14,649 nucleotides of DNA from positions 1 to 14,649 of the forward strand of contig JAKAMV010000145.1 in assembly GCA_021812735.1 (NCBI GenBank), given 5' to 3'. The position numbers and the translations under genes were made by a program. Below, piece by piece: positions 13,014-14,649 of this stretch. Origin of the DNA: Chloroflexota bacterium (GTDB taxonomy: Bacteria; Chloroflexota; Limnocylindria; Limnocylindrales; CSP1-4). Below the pieces are notes generated by a model. The model was not told the DNA's origin. It saw nothing but the letters and a program-made list of their open reading frames with translations, and did not search any database. Position 1 is the stretch's first letter. Each line of letters begins with the position of its first letter.

Positions 13014-13804
13014 CAGAGCGCCTGCTCCAGCAGGTCGCCCAGGTCCCGGAACACGTGCGTGGGCCGGATGCCGCTCGCCTCGGCCGCTTCCCGCGACGTG
13101 GCACCGGTCAGCGTGAGCGCCGCGCCCATGCCCGCCTGGAGGCCCATCGCCACATCGGTCTCCAGGCGGTCGCCGGTGATCAGGCAGCGCTCCGCCGGCA
13201 CGCCCACCAGGCTCAGGATCGCGGCCGCCATGTGCGGCGACGGCTTGCCCACGATCGCCTCGCAGCGGGTGGCCGTGCACGCCTCGATGGCCGCGATGAC
13301 GCTCGCCGCGTCGGGCTCGCCGCCCCCGGGCACCGGGCAGTAGCGGTCGCCGTTGGTGGCGAAGAACCTGGCGCCGCCGCGGATGGCGTCGAAGGCAACC
13401 TGGAGCTTGCGGTAGGCGAAGGTCCGGTCGAAGGACGCGATGACGGCCTGCGTGGACGCGGCGTCGTCCACCAGCTCGAAGCCGGCGGCCGCGAGCTCGC
13501 CGCACAGGGGCGGCTCGCCCACTACGAACAGTCGGCTGATCCCCTCGGCAGCGCGCAGCCGACCCAGGAAGTCCGCCATGACCAGCGATGAGTTGACCAC
13601 ATCCTCGACCGGCGTCGGCAGGCCAAGGCGCGTCAGCTTCGCGCTGTAGTCGCCCGCGGTGTGCGTGGGGTTGTTGGACAGGAACACCGTGCGGCGGCCG
13701 AGCTCGCGGAGGGTGCGGATGGCACGGCCGGCGTTGGGCAGCAGGGCGTCGCCCAGGTACACGGTCCCGTCGAGGTCAAAGATGTAGGCGTCGTAGGCGG
13801 CCAT
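13013..13804 (-). CDS. HAD-IIA family sugar/glycerol phosphatase
   Basis: A 263-aa haloacid-dehalogenase hydrolase of subfamily IIA (NagD / 4-nitrophenylphosphatase / phosphoglycolate phosphatase type). Motif I is IFDLDGTVYLG (8-18, nucleophile D10, acid D12), motif II TVFLSNNPT (39-47), motif III AIVGKPSP (184-191, K187), motif IV LITGDRLETDVAMG (208-221). The cap domain of about 140 residues between motifs II and III is typical. The exact substrate cannot be read from the sequence. The adjoining stub of an FGGY kinase hints at glycerol or sugar phosphates. The ATG at 13804 starts the conserved region and lacks a Shine-Dalgarno; the longer frame upstream overlaps the trpS promoter and start. 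It is divergent from trpS. Confidence 0.93.
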   Translation of the reverse strand: MAAYDAYIFDLDGTVYLGDALLPNAGRAIRTLRELGRRTVFLSNNPTHTAGDYSAKLTRLGLPTPVEDVVNSSLVMADFLGRLRAAEGISRLFVVGEPPLCGELAAAGFELVDDAASTQAVIASFDRTFAYRKLQVAFDAIRGGARFFATNGDRYCPVPGGGEPDAASVIAAIEACTATRCEAIVGKPSPHMAAAILSLVGVPAERCLITGDRLETDVAMGLQAGMGAALTLTGATSREAAEASGIRPTHVFRDLGDLLEQAL

Positions 13805-13828
13805 GGGCGCGAAGCATGGCACGGGCGG

Positions 13829-13867
13829 GCCGCGCCGCGCAGGGACAGGCGCGCCGCGCGGCGCGGC
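13829..13867. promoter_or_regulatory. Perfect 12-bp inverted repeat between HAD gene and trpS
   Basis: GCCGCGCCGCGC (13829-13840) is matched perfectly by GCGCGGCGCGGC (13856-13867) across a 15-nt loop. It sits in an 86-bp divergent spacer, just upstream of the trpS -10 hexamer. It could be an operator serving one or both genes. All arms are G/C only, so chance is possible. Confidence 0.4.
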
Positions 13868-13875
13868 GGCTCCGT

Positions 13876-13881
13876 TACACT
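13876..13881 (+). promoter_or_regulatory. -10-like element of trpS (TACACT)
   Basis: TTACACT stands out in GC-only surroundings and ends 9 nt before the ATG at 13891. No Shine-Dalgarno lies between, so the message is probably leaderless or has a 2-3 nt leader. This leaves no room for a T-box or attenuator. Confidence 0.45.
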
Positions 13882-13890
13882 CCCCCGACG

Positions 13891-14649
13891 ATGACCGTGC
13901 AGCTCGAACCCTCCCCCGCGCCGGCCCAGGCGCCCGTCTCCCGCCCCCGGATCTTCTCCGGCATCCAGCCATCCGGGATCGTCCACCTAGGCAACGACCT
14001 GGGCGCGATCCGCAACTACGTGATGCTCCAGTACGAGTACGAGGCGATCTACTGCATCGTCGACTACCACGCGCTCACGAGCACCCACGACGCGGAGGCG
14101 CTGCGCCGCCGCACCCGCGAGATGGCCGCCAGCCTGCTCGCGCTGGGGCTGGACCCGGACCGCTGCACGCTGTTCGTCCAGAGCCACCGGCCCGAGCACA
14201 CGGAGCTGATGTGGCTGCTGGCCACCGTGACGCCGGTGAGCTGGCTGGAGCGGACGCCGACGTACAAGGAGAAGAAGCAGAACCAGCCCGACGACGTCAA
14301 CCACGGGCTGCTCACGTACCCGGTCCTGCAGGCGGCGGACATCGCGATCTACAAGGCGACCAAGGTGCCGGTCGGCAAGGACCAGGCGGCGCATCTGGAG
14401 CTCTCGCGCGAGATCGTCAGGGCGTTCAACAACCGGTACGGCGAGACGTTCCCGGAGGCCGAGGCCGTCTACACCACCGCGCCCGTGGTCCTGGGCACCG
14501 ACGGCGTCAAGAAGATGAGCAAGTCGGTGGGCAACACCATCGAGATCCTGGCCTCCCCCGAGGAGATCCGCCGGCAGGTCATGTCGATGGTGACCGACAC
14601 CAAGCGGATCCTGCGCACCGACCCCGGCCGGCCCGAGGTCTGCAACGTG
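13891..14649 (+). CDS. trpS: Tryptophan--tRNA ligase (3' partial)
   Basis: Class I aminoacyl-tRNA synthetase charging tRNA-Trp. 253 codons are visible before the right edge. The HIGH-type motif is PSGIVHLGN (27-35), the preceding strand IFSGIQ (21-26). KKMSKSVGNTI (207-217) is the KMSKS loop. VDYHALTS, YKEKKQNQ, VNHGLLTYPVLQAADI (136-151) and VGKDQAAHLELSREI (161-175) match bacterial TrpRS closely. About 18 extra residues (Pro/Ala-rich) precede the usual N-terminus; the ATG at 13891 is the first possible start after the -10-like TACACT. The C-terminal tRNA-anticodon region lies outside the window. Divergent from the HAD phosphatase. Confidence 0.97.
   Translation, partial: MTVQLEPSPAPAQAPVSRPRIFSGIQPSGIVHLGNDLGAIRNYVMLQYEYEAIYCIVDYHALTSTHDAEALRRRTREMAASLLALGLDPDRCTLFVQSHRPEHTELMWLLATVTPVSWLERTPTYKEKKQNQPDDVNHGLLTYPVLQAADIAIYKATKVPVGKDQAAHLELSREIVRAFNNRYGETFPEAEAVYTTAPVVLGTDGVKKMSKSVGNTIEILASPEEIRRQVMSMVTDTKRILRTDPGRPEVCNV

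Noticed and set aside
12783..13505. A complete 240-codon kinase gene on the minus strand around the FGGY hairpin
   Set aside because: Only codons from the ATG at 13013 to about 12930 resemble FGGY. The upstream part is antisense-frame shadow of the HAD gene and the downstream part is antisense to DUF1810.
13805..13890. T-box or tryptophan attenuator ahead of trpS
   Set aside because: Only 9 nt separate the likely -10 from the ATG, and no Trp-codon leader or T-box sequence is present.

Overview
The window is very GC-rich bacterial DNA. Nearly every third codon position is G or C, gene overlaps are tight (TGATG or ATGA), and GTG starts are common. It carries 14 credible genes, one gene stub, and open genes at both edges. 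The gene content and a MCFD-type dienelactone hydrolase fit a high-GC Chloroflexota lineage (Limnocylindria-like) or an actinobacterium. This placement is an inference from style and cannot be settled here. I see no mobile element, CRISPR array, tRNA or rRNA.

Region 1 (1-5824, all minus strand) reads as one gene train in the order lysC, birA, ECF-type sigma factor, membrane-anchored putative anti-sigma, accD, accA, accB-like. Gaps are 4 nt or less, or the genes overlap. It joins the first step of the aspartate pathway, biotin ligase, a sigma/anti-sigma-like pair and the carboxyltransferase half of acetyl-CoA carboxylase. The accB-like carrier runs off the left edge. Its biotinyl fold is recognisable, but glycine sits where the biotinylated lysine should be, and the visible 184 residues contain no lysine at all. 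lysC carries a strong internal Shine-Dalgarno and an in-frame GTG that would give a separate 169-aa regulatory subunit.

Region 2 (5825-6323) is a gene-free divergent spacer of about 500 bp. Region 3 (6324-8059, plus strand) holds a dienelactone hydrolase, a 77-aa small protein and a pyridoxamine-phosphate-oxidase-fold flavoprotein; the last two overlap by 4 nt. Region 4 has a minus-strand RibD/DHFR-like reductase, then a plus-strand Ag85-like esterase lipoprotein.

Region 5 (10221-12337, minus) is hom-thrB, the homoserine branch fed by lysC. Hom lacks the usual C-terminal ACT domain. Region 6 has a DUF1810 gene (plus), then a HAD-IIA phosphatase (minus) followed by an overlapping stub of an FGGY-family sugar/glycerol kinase that is cut off next to the DUF1810 gene. 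Last, trpS (plus) runs off the right edge.

Several transcription units show a TAnnnT-like -10 hexamer. At lysC, DUF1810 and trpS it lies only 6-9 nt before an ATG with no Shine-Dalgarno, which suggests leaderless transcription. At other genes it sits 28-40 nt upstream of a start with a good Shine-Dalgarno.
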